From Myxococcus stipitatus (lineage in GTDB: Bacteria > Myxococcota > Myxococcia > Myxococcales > Myxococcaceae), in contig NZ_CP102770.1 in assembly GCF_038561935.1 (NCBI RefSeq), forward strand, positions 8,990,001 to 9,054,000: a DNA stretch of 64,000 bases. The letters are read 5' to 3'. Shown here piece by piece: positions 1-6,850 of the stretch. The notes below the pieces were generated by a model, which was not told where the DNA came from, did no database searches, and was given only the letters and a program-made list of their open reading frames with translations. The position numbers and the translations under genes are program-made. Numbering within the stretch: the stretch's first letter is position 1; the number at the start of each line of letters is the position of its first letter.

Positions 1-1
1 C

Positions 2-136
2 TCGGCGCGCTTCGCGCATCCCGCGGAAGACCGCCTCGCGACGCTGGGCAGCGCGGAGCACCAGGAGCTCGCCCAGGGGCTCGACAGCGCGTTCGTCGGC
101 AAGGACCCGACCGAGGTCATGGTCGCGGTCCGCTGA
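2..136 (+). CDS. C-terminal end of an unidentified protein (partial)
   Basis: An open frame enters from the left edge in frame 2 and ends at the TGA at 134-136, giving the last 44 residues of a protein. The visible part is hydrophilic, ends in VMVAVR and has no family motif that I recognise. It runs convergent to the lipoprotein gene on the other strand, with a hairpin between the two. The codons show the high-GC third-position bias of the neighbours, which supports real coding. No function can be assigned from this fragment. Confidence 0.55.
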   Translation, partial: SARFAHPAEDRLATLGSAEHQELAQGLDSAFVGKDPTEVMVAVR

Positions 137-141
137 CGGGC

Positions 142-177
142 GAGTCGGCCTGGTTCGAGGGGACCCCTCGGGGACTC
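142..177. terminator. Nested inverted repeat between convergent genes
   Basis: CGAGGGG (156-162) pairs with CCCCTCG (164-170), and an outer GAGTC (142-146) pairs with GACTC (173-177). The structure fills the short gap between two convergent genes, as expected for a two-way terminator. There is no clear U tract, so the termination role is an inference. Confidence 0.4.
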
Positions 178-592
178 AGTGAGTCTGTCCCGAGGGAGTC
201 TTCTTGGAGGGCTCTGGCTTTGGCTGTCCTGGAGCGGGCGGGGTGTCCTGGGCCTGCTTCTGTTCCTCTTCCTGGAACTCGCGGATGGCGTCCGGGTCAC
301 CCGCGGCGATGCCGGGCTCCAGGCGAGGCGGGACGTTGTCCACGGCGGTGGGCGGCAGGTTCTCGCCGACGCGGTCCTGCACGGGCGCGATGTGAGGCTT
401 CCCCGAGCCCCCCGTCCCCGGGCCGAAGCTGCTCAAGGGCTGGGCGTCATTGGCGATGCCCTGGTAGGGGCCGCCCGCCTTGGGGACCTCCTCGCGCCAT
501 CGGGCCTTCTCGCGCTGACACGCGGAGCCCAGCAGCGAGGTGATGACGAGCGCGCCGGGCAGGAGCCAGCGGCGCATGTTTCCCTGGTTCAT
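176..592 (-). CDS. Hypothetical lipoprotein
   Basis: A 138-residue protein with a lipoprotein signal peptide: basic start (MNQGNMRRW), hydrophobic core, then the lipobox LLGSAC, so it is likely anchored to a membrane through that Cys. The mature part is hydrophilic and low in complexity, rich in Pro, Glu and Gln, and ends in a Lys/Pro-rich tail. The ATG at 592 was chosen because GGAGGG lies 8 bases upstream and because it begins right at the signal peptide; the frame stays open further upstream, but that part does not look like protein. I do not recognise the family. A second lipoprotein gene lies upstream on the same strand, so they may be cotranscribed. Confidence 0.7.
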   Translation of the reverse strand: MNQGNMRRWLLPGALVITSLLGSACQREKARWREEVPKAGGPYQGIANDAQPLSSFGPGTGGSGKPHIAPVQDRVGENLPPTAVDNVPPRLEPGIAAGDPDAIREFQEEEQKQAQDTPPAPGQPKPEPSKKTPSGQTH

Positions 593-689
593 GTTCCATC
601 CCTCCGGCGAGCCTCGTGGCTCCAGAGGGATGGATACCCATGCTGCCCCCGGGTGACGGCGGGCGAGCCGCCATCCACCCGACGGGTGC

Positions 690-1184
690 CTAGCGGCGCA
701 GGCGAGGGTTGCGGTCCTGCCAGCCCAGCGGGCGATAGCCGCGGCTGTGGTCGTAGTCGGTGCTGCCCACGTTCGCGGCCCCGTCCTCACCGCCCAGGCC
801 CTGGGCCGAGGGAGAGTAGGTGGCGGTGCCCGTGAGGGAGTTCCGGTGCGCCATCATGTGACCCTTGTCGTCCTGGATGGACTTGCCCTGCTGACCGTCC
901 AGCTTGGTGGTGCGGGGGTCGATGCTGGAGCCGATCTCCTTGATGGTGCCGTTGTGGCCGCGGTCGGCGGTCATCAGGTACGGCGGGGACTTCTCGGGGT
1001 GGACGTTGCCTTCCATGTCCAGGAGGGCCTCCGGCTGGGTGCCGCGCTGGGCGAACACGCCCCCACGACTCTCATCCAGCTGCTTGCCACCCGACTCGGG
1101 GAGCCCACCACAGCCCACGGTCGACAAGGCCCCGACCGTCACCGCCGCCACCAGACCCCACCGCCGAAGATTCCGCTCGCGCAT
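690..1184 (-). CDS. Hypothetical lipoprotein
   Basis: A 164-residue protein with the signal peptide MRERNLRRWGLVAAVTVG and lipobox STVGC. The mature part is hydrophilic, rich in Gly, Asp, Ser and His, with no enzyme motif. The ATG at 1184 has a GGAG six bases upstream; an in-frame GTG at 1190 would sit on top of that site and is less likely. The stop lies about 100 bases ahead of the next lipoprotein gene (592-176), so the two may form a small envelope operon. The family is not recognised; it may be specific to myxobacteria. Confidence 0.7.
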   Translation of the reverse strand: MRERNLRRWGLVAAVTVGALSTVGCGGLPESGGKQLDESRGGVFAQRGTQPEALLDMEGNVHPEKSPPYLMTADRGHNGTIKEIGSSIDPRTTKLDGQQGKSIQDDKGHMMAHRNSLTGTATYSPSAQGLGGEDGAANVGSTDYDHSRGYRPLGWQDRNPRLRR

Positions 1185-1585
1185 ATCCACTCCGTTTGAT
1201 TCGGGTCCTTGCCTTCCCGCCTCCCTGAAGAGTGGACACCCTGGTGTCCAAACCCACGGGACGGGTTACCCGGCGGCCCATCCGTCCGCCTGCTCAGTTA
1301 ACCCTCTGAAGGGCCCGCGAACAGCACTCGATGTGAGTACCAGCGACCCAAGCTTCTTCACCGCAGAAGCCTACTTCCTCGATGGGGCTCGACTTCACTC
1401 GATGAACGCATGGCCTCCGCCCGAACGTGTAGAAATCGACCGAAGGGGTCTGGCTCACGGACACACCGAGAGACGCGGGTCACGTGACGCGCGGGCCCAT
1501 ACAAACTCACTTCCGCGAGCACCGAGGGTGCACAGCTCATTTCCGCTGCGCCCCCTCATGCGTGACAACAACAGACGCGGTGGAG
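1185..1585. other. Intergenic region, about 400 bases, nothing definite
   Basis: This stretch separates the start of a minus-strand lipoprotein gene from the end of the peroxiredoxin gene. It is less GC-biased than its surroundings and should hold the lipoprotein promoter. The short frames inside lack a ribosome site and the local codon bias. I found no RNA gene, repeat or recognisable operator. CACTCGATG occurs twice (near 1326 and 1397), probably by chance. Confidence 0.4.
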
Positions 1586-2578
1586 CTACCGCTTCTTCTT
1601 CGCAGCGCCCTTCTTGGCCGGAGCCGCCTTCTTCGCAGCGCCCTTCTTGGCAGAAGCGCCCTTCTTCGTCAGGGCCGACTTCTTCGCAGCAGGCTTCTTG
1701 GCGGGAGCTGCCTTCTTCGCAGCGCCCTTCTTGGCCGAAGCTGCCTTCTTGGCCGAAGCTGCCTTCTTCGCGGCGCCCTTCTTGGCCGAAGCTGCCTTCT
1801 TCGCGGGCACAGCCTTCTTCGCCGCGCCCTTCTTGGCCGAAGCTGCCTTCTTCGCGGGCACAGCCTTCTTCGCAGCACCCTTCTTCGCCGAAACCGCCTT
1901 CTTCGCGGGCGCAGGCTTCGTCACCGGAGCCGCATCCACCGGCGCGGCCATCTCATCGACGGGAGCCGCCTTCTTCGGCGCCGCCTTGCGCTTCACGGGC
2001 TCGAACTTCGTCACGACCGCGGGCGGGGTCACCGGCGTCTCGGAGACCGGAGCCTCCTCCGCCGACACCACCGACTCCTGCGCCGAAGCGCTCACGTCTA
2101 ACGCGGACGACCCCGCCACCCCCAGCGCGGCGAGCACCTCCGCGACATGGCCAGCCACCTTCACCTTCGGCCACGCCTGCTTCACCTTGCCATCCGGCCC
2201 GATGAGGAACGTCGCCCGGGTGATGCCCAGGAACTTCCGCCCATACAGCGACTTCTCGCCCCAGACACCATAGGCATCACACACCTGGTGCTCGGTGTCC
2301 GCCAGCAGCGGGAACGGCAGGCTGAACTTCGTCGCGAACTTCCGGTGGCTCGCCGTGCTGTCCGCGGACACGCCCAGAACCACCGCACCCGCGCCCTCGA
2401 GCGCCGAGTGCTCATCCCGAAAGCCACACGCCTCCGTGGTGCATCCCGGCGTGTCGTCCTTCGGGTAGAAGTAGAGGACGACGTGCTTCCCCGCGAACTG
2501 CGAGAGCGTCACGGTGTTGCCGTCCTGGTCCTGAAGCTGGAAGTCGGGAGCCGCGTCACCTGCTTGGGGCATGGGCAT
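1586..2578 (-). CDS. PrxQ/Bcp-type peroxiredoxin with histone H1-like tail
   Basis: Residues 1-155 or so form a thiol peroxidase of the PrxQ/Bcp family, which reduces hydrogen and alkyl peroxides using thioredoxin. The peroxidatic Cys46 and resolving Cys51 are in PGCTTEAC, the classic CX4C spacing. After a linker (about 155-195) comes a tail of some 130 residues of AAKKA, PAKK and SAKKG repeats, strongly basic and like bacterial histone H1-type DNA-binding tails. Ordinary Bcp is about 155 residues, so the tail doubles the protein. The ATG at 2578 has GGAG seven bases upstream. I infer binding to DNA or other polyanions, perhaps to protect the nucleoid; the enzyme call itself is secure. Confidence 0.9.
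   Translation of the reverse strand: MPMPQAGDAAPDFQLQDQDGNTVTLSQFAGKHVVLYFYPKDDTPGCTTEACGFRDEHSALEGAGAVVLGVSADSTASHRKFATKFSLPFPLLADTEHQVCDAYGVWGEKSLYGRKFLGITRATFLIGPDGKVKQAWPKVKVAGHVAEVLAALGVAGSSALDVSASAQESVVSAEEAPVSETPVTPPAVVTKFEPVKRKAAPKKAAPVDEMAAPVDAAPVTKPAPAKKAVSAKKGAAKKAVPAKKAASAKKGAAKKAVPAKKAASAKKGAAKKAASAKKAASAKKGAAKKAAPAKKPAAKKSALTKKGASAKKGAAKKAAPAKKGAAKKKR
1589..1920 (-). repeat. Degenerate tandem repeats coding the Lys/Ala tail
   Basis: Short degenerate repeats built on AAGAAGGGCGC and GCCAAGAAGGC (minus strand) encode the basic tail of the peroxiredoxin. Such tracts change length easily by slippage, so tail length may differ between strains. All six frames stay open here because of the repetition, which creates long false reading frames. 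Confidence 0.7.
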
Positions 2579-2640
2579 GGGCGCTCCATAGCCACAAACA
2601 GGGCGCGTTCTCAATCATCCCTGAAACACATTTCACGCCA

Positions 2641-3135
2641 TCAATGAGGTTCGCGGCCGTGCTCGTGGCCGTGCTCTCCTGGCGGATGCGCCCGTGACTC
2701 CAGCTTGACCAGCTCCGCGCGACACTCCGAGAGCGCCTTGTTCAGCGGCTCGCGAGCGGCATCATCCGGCGCCTGCCCCAGCTTCTTCGCCAGCGCCTCA
2801 CACGCGGCGCGCTTCGCGTCGGCCTCCTCCGTGCCCGGCCCCGTCGCCCCGGGTGTCGCCAGCGGACGCGGCGGCAGCGCGCCCCGCAGGCCCTGGATCG
2901 CCGCGAGCTTCTTCTCCGCGTCCGGCCGCGCCTTCGAATCCCGAGGCACCTTCTCCAGCGCCTCGATGACCTCATTCCATGCGGGGTCGGAGGGAGGCAC
3001 GCGGCGGTCGACCAGCGCGGCGTACTTCTCATCCGCCTGCCGCAACAGCTTCGGCCCCGAGTCACAGCCGATGGGAACTACCAGACAAAGCGCGAGTGAG
3101 AGCGCGGCCCGAAGCCGCCGGAAGGCAATCCACAT
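2641..3135 (-). CDS. Lipoprotein with His-rich C terminus
   Basis: A 164-residue protein with a signal peptide ending in the lipobox VVPIGC. The mature chain is mostly helical and charged, with a Pro/Gly linker near residues 88-102, and ends in a His-rich tail (GEHGHEHGREPH) suited to binding Ni, Co or Zn. The gene is divergent from a metal permease whose loop is also His-rich, about 60 bases away, which suggests a shared promoter region and a metal-handling partner role. GGAGG lies 12 bases before the ATG, a rather long spacing. No named family is recognised; metal binding is an inference from composition and context. Confidence 0.65.
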   Translation of the reverse strand: MWIAFRRLRAALSLALCLVVPIGCDSGPKLLRQADEKYAALVDRRVPPSDPAWNEVIEALEKVPRDSKARPDAEKKLAAIQGLRGALPPRPLATPGATGPGTEEADAKRAACEALAKKLGQAPDDAAREPLNKALSECRAELVKLESRAHPPGEHGHEHGREPH

Positions 3136-3192
3136 GACGCGTAGGTACCTCCTGCTGGCCTCTGGAGGGAAGCGCGGCTAGGGTTCCGCCCC

Positions 3193-3840
3193 GTGCAGCC
3201 CATCCTTCTCGCCTTCTTGCTCGGCCTGTCACAGGGCCTGCTCCACGCGGTGGGGCCGGACCACTGCGCCGCCGTGGCCACCCTGGGAACCCTGAACGGG
3301 GGCCGGCGCCGCGCCGCCATCATCACCGCCTTCCGCTTCGCGCTGGGCCACGCGGCCATGCTCGGCGGCATCGCCGCGGTGTGCCTGATGGCGGGCGTGG
3401 GCCTCTCCGAGACGTTCGAGCGCTGGGCCGAAATCTTCGGCGGCGCCGTGCTGGTCGCCCTCGCGGTGGCCGCGCTGCTGTTCCCCAACACGATGAACCA
3501 CGGCCACCCGCACCTGCCCGGCCACGCCCAGGAGCCGCACGAGCACGTGCACACCGTCAGCACCGCCGCGGGCGCGCTGATGGCCATCAGCGGCGTGCGC
3601 TCGCTGCTCCTCGCGCTGCCCCCGCTGCTCGTCGGCGGCAGCATGAGCCTGGCCGCCTGGACCTACCTGCCCGGCTTCGCCCTGGGCATCCTCATCGGCA
3701 TGGGAACGGTGGGCCTGCTCTTCGCCGAGGGACTCACCCGCCTCAACGACCGCATCACCGCGTGGGTGCAGCGCGTCGTCGCCGTGGGCTCCGCCGCGCT
3801 GGGCCTGTTCTGGATCGGCTCGCGGCTGGTCGGCGGCTGA
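3193..3840 (+). CDS. UreH/NiCoT-like metal permease
   Basis: A 215-residue integral membrane protein with about six helices. The first helix carries LLHAVGPDHCAAV; the HX4DH pattern (His18, Asp23, His24) is the signature of nickel/cobalt permeases and of UreH-like proteins. A cytosolic or periplasmic loop near residues 100-120 is very rich in His. The start is a GTG at 3193 with only weak ribosome-site sequence. The likely role is movement of a divalent metal such as nickel across the inner membrane. No urease or hydrogenase gene is in the window, so substrate and direction are not known. The divergent neighbour is a His-tailed lipoprotein. Confidence 0.75.
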   Translation: MQPILLAFLLGLSQGLLHAVGPDHCAAVATLGTLNGGRRRAAIITAFRFALGHAAMLGGIAAVCLMAGVGLSETFERWAEIFGGAVLVALAVAALLFPNTMNHGHPHLPGHAQEPHEHVHTVSTAAGALMAISGVRSLLLALPPLLVGGSMSLAAWTYLPGFALGILIGMGTVGLLFAEGLTRLNDRITAWVQRVVAVGSAALGLFWIGSRLVGG

Positions 3841-3856
3841 AGCACCCCGGCTCCGG

Positions 3857-3878
3857 GCGCCCCCAGGTCATGGGGCGC
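3857..3878. terminator. Hairpin between convergent genes
   Basis: GCGCCCC (3857-3863) pairs with GGGGCGC (3872-3878) around an 8-base loop, in the 61-base gap between the permease and the convergent response regulator. Its place suggests a shared terminator; no U tract follows. Confidence 0.5.
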
Positions 3879-3901
3879 CTCGTCGAGCCCGCGGCACCGG
3901 A

Positions 3902-5230
3902 CTACGAACGCTTGTCCAGGATGCCCAGCGACATCATCGCCACCAGGAAGCCGTAGACGACGTGCTCGGGGCGGTTGGCGAAGGCCAGCAGCTCCGCGAC
4001 GGTGCGGTTGCCGTCAATCTTGGGCAGCAGCTCCGCCTCCCACCGCTCCAGCTCCACCTCGTTGAGCTGGTAGGCGGGCGCCACGGCGGGGATGAGCCGG
4101 TCCTCGGGCTGCAGCAGCCGACGCAGGCGCTCCGGCTTGTAGAGCTTCTTGATGCCGCGGACGATGAGGTTCGCCGGGTGCACGTCCAGCTTGATGGACT
4201 CCGAGCTGGCCTTCTCCCGGAAGCTCATCAGGTACGTGCCCTCGTCCCACGCGAAGAGCGAGTAGATGACGGCCTTCACCTGCTGGCCCACGTAGTAGAG
4301 CCGCTCGGTGTCCTTGAGCAGTCCGCGCTCCACCAGCACGTCCCCCGTGCGGCGGTTCGTCTGTCCCGCCACGGCGGAGGCGTCCTGGAGCTGCTCGGGC
4401 TTTATCTTGCCCACGCGCACCAGGAACTGACCGAACCGGTCCGCCAGCAGGTTCGACAGGGCGAACACCGGCATGCCCTTCTCGAAATAGACGACCTTCT
4501 TCACCTTGCCCTTCTGCACCCCCAGCTCCCCCGTCTCGCGAGACAGGTAGTAGGCGGTGAGCAGCGCGGGGAGGTTGTCCTTCAGCTCGCCCCGGCGGCT
4601 GCCCGGAGGCCCCGAGCCCACCGGCGGCGGATCCGGCGGACGGCCCGGCGTGGGAGGCCGCACCTGGGTGGCCGGCACCTTCTGCATGGGGCTGGCGGTG
4701 AGGTTGGCGCCGCGAATCTCCGCGGTGATGTTGCCGCCGCCGGTCACCTTGATGCGGCCGGTCAGCTCCATCACGTCCTGCGGGCCCTCCTCCTCGACGT
4801 CGATGTCGAGCTCCACCTCGAACGCGTCCTGGAGCGAGCCGGGCGGCGGGGCCTTCTTCTCCGGAGGCAGGACCTTGGTGACCGCCTCCAGCAGCTTCTG
4901 CGCCTCGAAGGGTTTTTCGAAGTAGCCCGCGGACTGGTACTTCTGCCGGGCCTCCAGCGCGTGCTTGCCGCCCTTGAAGACACCCGTGATGAACAGCAGC
5001 GGCAGCTGCGGGTTGTCCTTCCGCAGCGCATCCGCCAGGTGGTAGCCCATCATGTCCGGCAGCAGGATATCCAAGACAGCCGCGCCGGGAGGCTGGGCCC
5101 GAGCCACCTCGATGGCCTGCCTTCCGCGGCTGGCGCCGACCACCTCGTAGCCCGCGTCCTCGAACAGCTGCGTGAGGAGGGAGAGGAGCTCCGGGTTGTC
5201 ATCGACGACGAGAATTCTAGGGGCGGCCAT
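3902..5230 (-). CDS. Response regulator with DUF4388 (PATAN) output
   Basis: A 442-residue protein. Residues 1-120 are a receiver domain with Asp10/Asp11, the phosphoacceptor Asp54 (LDILLPD), Thr82 and Lys106 all in place. After a Pro-rich linker (about 190-225) comes a C-terminal DUF4388/PATAN-type region beginning at NLPALLTAYYL, an architecture common in Deltaproteobacteria. There is no DNA-binding output domain, so it probably acts through protein contacts. No histidine kinase is adjacent, so this is an orphan. The ATG at 5230 starts right at the receiver fold; the frame is open upstream but that part is not protein-like. No strong ribosome site is visible. Confidence 0.85.
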   Translation of the reverse strand: MAAPRILVVDDNPELLSLLTQLFEDAGYEVVGASRGRQAIEVARAQPPGAAVLDILLPDMMGYHLADALRKDNPQLPLLFITGVFKGGKHALEARQKYQSAGYFEKPFEAQKLLEAVTKVLPPEKKAPPPGSLQDAFEVELDIDVEEEGPQDVMELTGRIKVTGGGNITAEIRGANLTASPMQKVPATQVRPPTPGRPPDPPPVGSGPPGSRRGELKDNLPALLTAYYLSRETGELGVQKGKVKKVVYFEKGMPVFALSNLLADRFGQFLVRVGKIKPEQLQDASAVAGQTNRRTGDVLVERGLLKDTERLYYVGQQVKAVIYSLFAWDEGTYLMSFREKASSESIKLDVHPANLIVRGIKKLYKPERLRRLLQPEDRLIPAVAPAYQLNEVELERWEAELLPKIDGNRTVAELLAFANRPEHVVYGFLVAMMSLGILDKRS

Positions 5231-5344
5231 CGCGGGCCGTACGCTACCAGATGAATGCGAAGGGGTGGGACAATCTACCCCTGACTTCCGGTTTCCACGG
5301 TGGATGCATCTATGCCGCCGGGCGGTTAGGGTGGCGCTTCCGCC

Positions 5345-5710
5345 ATGGCTTCTCTCCGCCACATCCTCCGTGCCCGAGGCCTCCTGCTCCTGGCCTGTCT
5401 GGCTCTCGCCGTGCCCTCGCTCGCGCTGGCCCAGCAGCAGGATGGCGGCGTCATCGTCCCCCTGCCGGACGCCTCGTCGGGAGAGGGAGGCTCGGACCGG
5501 GACAACCCGGAGGGGGAGGACGGCACGGGGCGGGTGCACACGGCCTGCCGCAGCACCCGTGATTGCTCACCACGCTTCAGTTGCGAGGACGGCACCTGCC
5601 GCTACACGGGTGTGCGCAAGGCGGAGCAGGTAGGGTGTGTGATGGGCGCGGAAGCCGCGCTCGTGCTGGTCGGGTTGGCGGGAATCGCCCTGCCCCGCCG
5701 CAAACGCTAG
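5345..5710 (+). CDS. Small secreted Cys-rich protein with C-terminal anchor
   Basis: A 121-residue protein. An N-terminal signal peptide (RGLLLLACLALAVPSLALA) is followed by an acidic Gly/Asp linker and a module of four close cysteines (CRSTRDC and CEDGTC, residues about 66-84) like those of small disulphide-bonded extracellular domains. The C terminus is VGC, a hydrophobic helix and the cluster PRRKR, resembling the MYXO-CTERM sorting tail. It is therefore likely exported and held at the cell surface. It is divergent from the response regulator and 12 bases ahead of a methyltransferase gene. Its function is not known. Confidence 0.7.
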   Translation: MASLRHILRARGLLLLACLALAVPSLALAQQQDGGVIVPLPDASSGEGGSDRDNPEGEDGTGRVHTACRSTRDCSPRFSCEDGTCRYTGVRKAEQVGCVMGAEAALVLVGLAGIALPRRKR

Positions 5711-5722
5711 GGGGACGCGCGC

Positions 5723-6766
5723 ATGAGGCTGGGGCTCAAGGCGGACAACCTGCTGGAGCGCGTCGCGGACTGGTTCAACCTGGCGCCGCAGCCCCTGGCC
5801 CATGCCTTCTTCGGGATGATGGCGTCGCGCACGCTGATGGCGGGCGTCCGGCTGGGCGTGTACCAGGCGCTGGCGGATGGGGCGGCCACGTCCGAGGCGC
5901 TCGCGACGCGGCTGAAGCTGTCCGCCGAGGGCACGCGCTCGCTGATGGAGGCGCTGGTGGCGTGCGAGGCCGTGGAGCGGCAGCGCGATGGCCGCTACCG
6001 GCTGGCCTCCCGCTCGAAGCGGTGGCTGGACCCGCGCTCGCCCCAGTACGTGGGGGCCTTCCTGGAGTTCAACTACGCGCAGTGGGATTGGTGGACGGGG
6101 CTGGAGGGCGTGGTGCGCTCCGGCGAGGCCGTGGACATCCACGACTTCGCTCCGGATGACCCGCGCTGGCGCGACTACATCCACGCCATGCACCAGCTCG
6201 CCCGGCTGGCGGCCCCGGAGGTCGCCGCGGCCATCCCCCTCCCCCGAGGCGCCCGCAACCTCCTGGACCTGGGCGGCGCGCATGGCTGGTACGCGGCGGA
6301 GCTGTGCCAGCGGCACCGGGGGCTGAGGGCCACGGTGCTGGACTTGGAGGGCAGCGCCCGCGTGGGCCGGGACATCATCGCCTCCGCGGGGCTGAGCCAC
6401 CTCGTCACGCACCAGGCCGGGGACATCCTCACCTCGGACCTGGGGGGCATCCATGACGGGGTGCTGCTGTTCCAGGTGATGCACCACCTGACGCCCGCGC
6501 AGAACGTGGCGCTCCTGCGCCGCATCCGGGGCGCGCTGGCCCCCAAGGGGACGCTGGCGGTGCTGGAGTACCTGCGCGAGGACGTCCAGGCCCCCACCAG
6601 CTCCGCGCCCCTCATCGGCCTGCACTACTTCGTGACGTCGGGCGCGGCCGCCTACACGCCCGCGGAGGTGGAGGGCTTCCTGGACGACGCCGGCTACCGC
6701 ATCGAGAGCAGCCGGCCCATCCGCCACCTCCCCCTCCAGACGCTCCTCATCGCCCGGCTCGACTGA
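5723..6766 (+). CDS. SAM-dependent O-methyltransferase
   Basis: A 347-residue enzyme of the plant/bacterial small-molecule O-methyltransferase type. Residues about 25-100 form the winged-helix dimerisation domain (ASRTLMAGVRLGVYQAL). The SAM-binding Rossmann fold follows, with motif I at LLDLGGAHGWYAAEL and the acidic ribose-binding residue in TVLDLEG; QVMHHL lies where the catalytic or substrate-binding His often is. Likely substrates are phenolic or quinone hydroxyls. It starts 12 bases after the Cys-rich gene, and an 84-base gap separates it from the UbiA fusion gene, so membership in that operon is possible but not shown. Confidence 0.85.
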   Translation: MRLGLKADNLLERVADWFNLAPQPLAHAFFGMMASRTLMAGVRLGVYQALADGAATSEALATRLKLSAEGTRSLMEALVACEAVERQRDGRYRLASRSKRWLDPRSPQYVGAFLEFNYAQWDWWTGLEGVVRSGEAVDIHDFAPDDPRWRDYIHAMHQLARLAAPEVAAAIPLPRGARNLLDLGGAHGWYAAELCQRHRGLRATVLDLEGSARVGRDIIASAGLSHLVTHQAGDILTSDLGGIHDGVLLFQVMHHLTPAQNVALLRRIRGALAPKGTLAVLEYLREDVQAPTSSAPLIGLHYFVTSGAAAYTPAEVEGFLDDAGYRIESSRPIRHLPLQTLLIARLD

Positions 6767-6850
6767 CTGCCTCCCCAGCGGGCGGTGGGGCTTGCATTCC
6801 GTCCTCCCTCTCGGGGGGCCCGATAGGCTAGTTTCCGCCGCCCGTTTCCC

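Noticed and set aside
1591..1915. Possible CRISPR or minisatellite from regular repeats
   Set aside because: Units are degenerate, without constant spacers, and lie inside a coding frame; they encode the basic tail.
1614..2273. Plus-strand frame coding AFFAAPFLAEA repeats
   Set aside because: It is only the reverse reading of the Lys/Ala tail of the peroxiredoxin, whose enzyme domain fixes the true strand.
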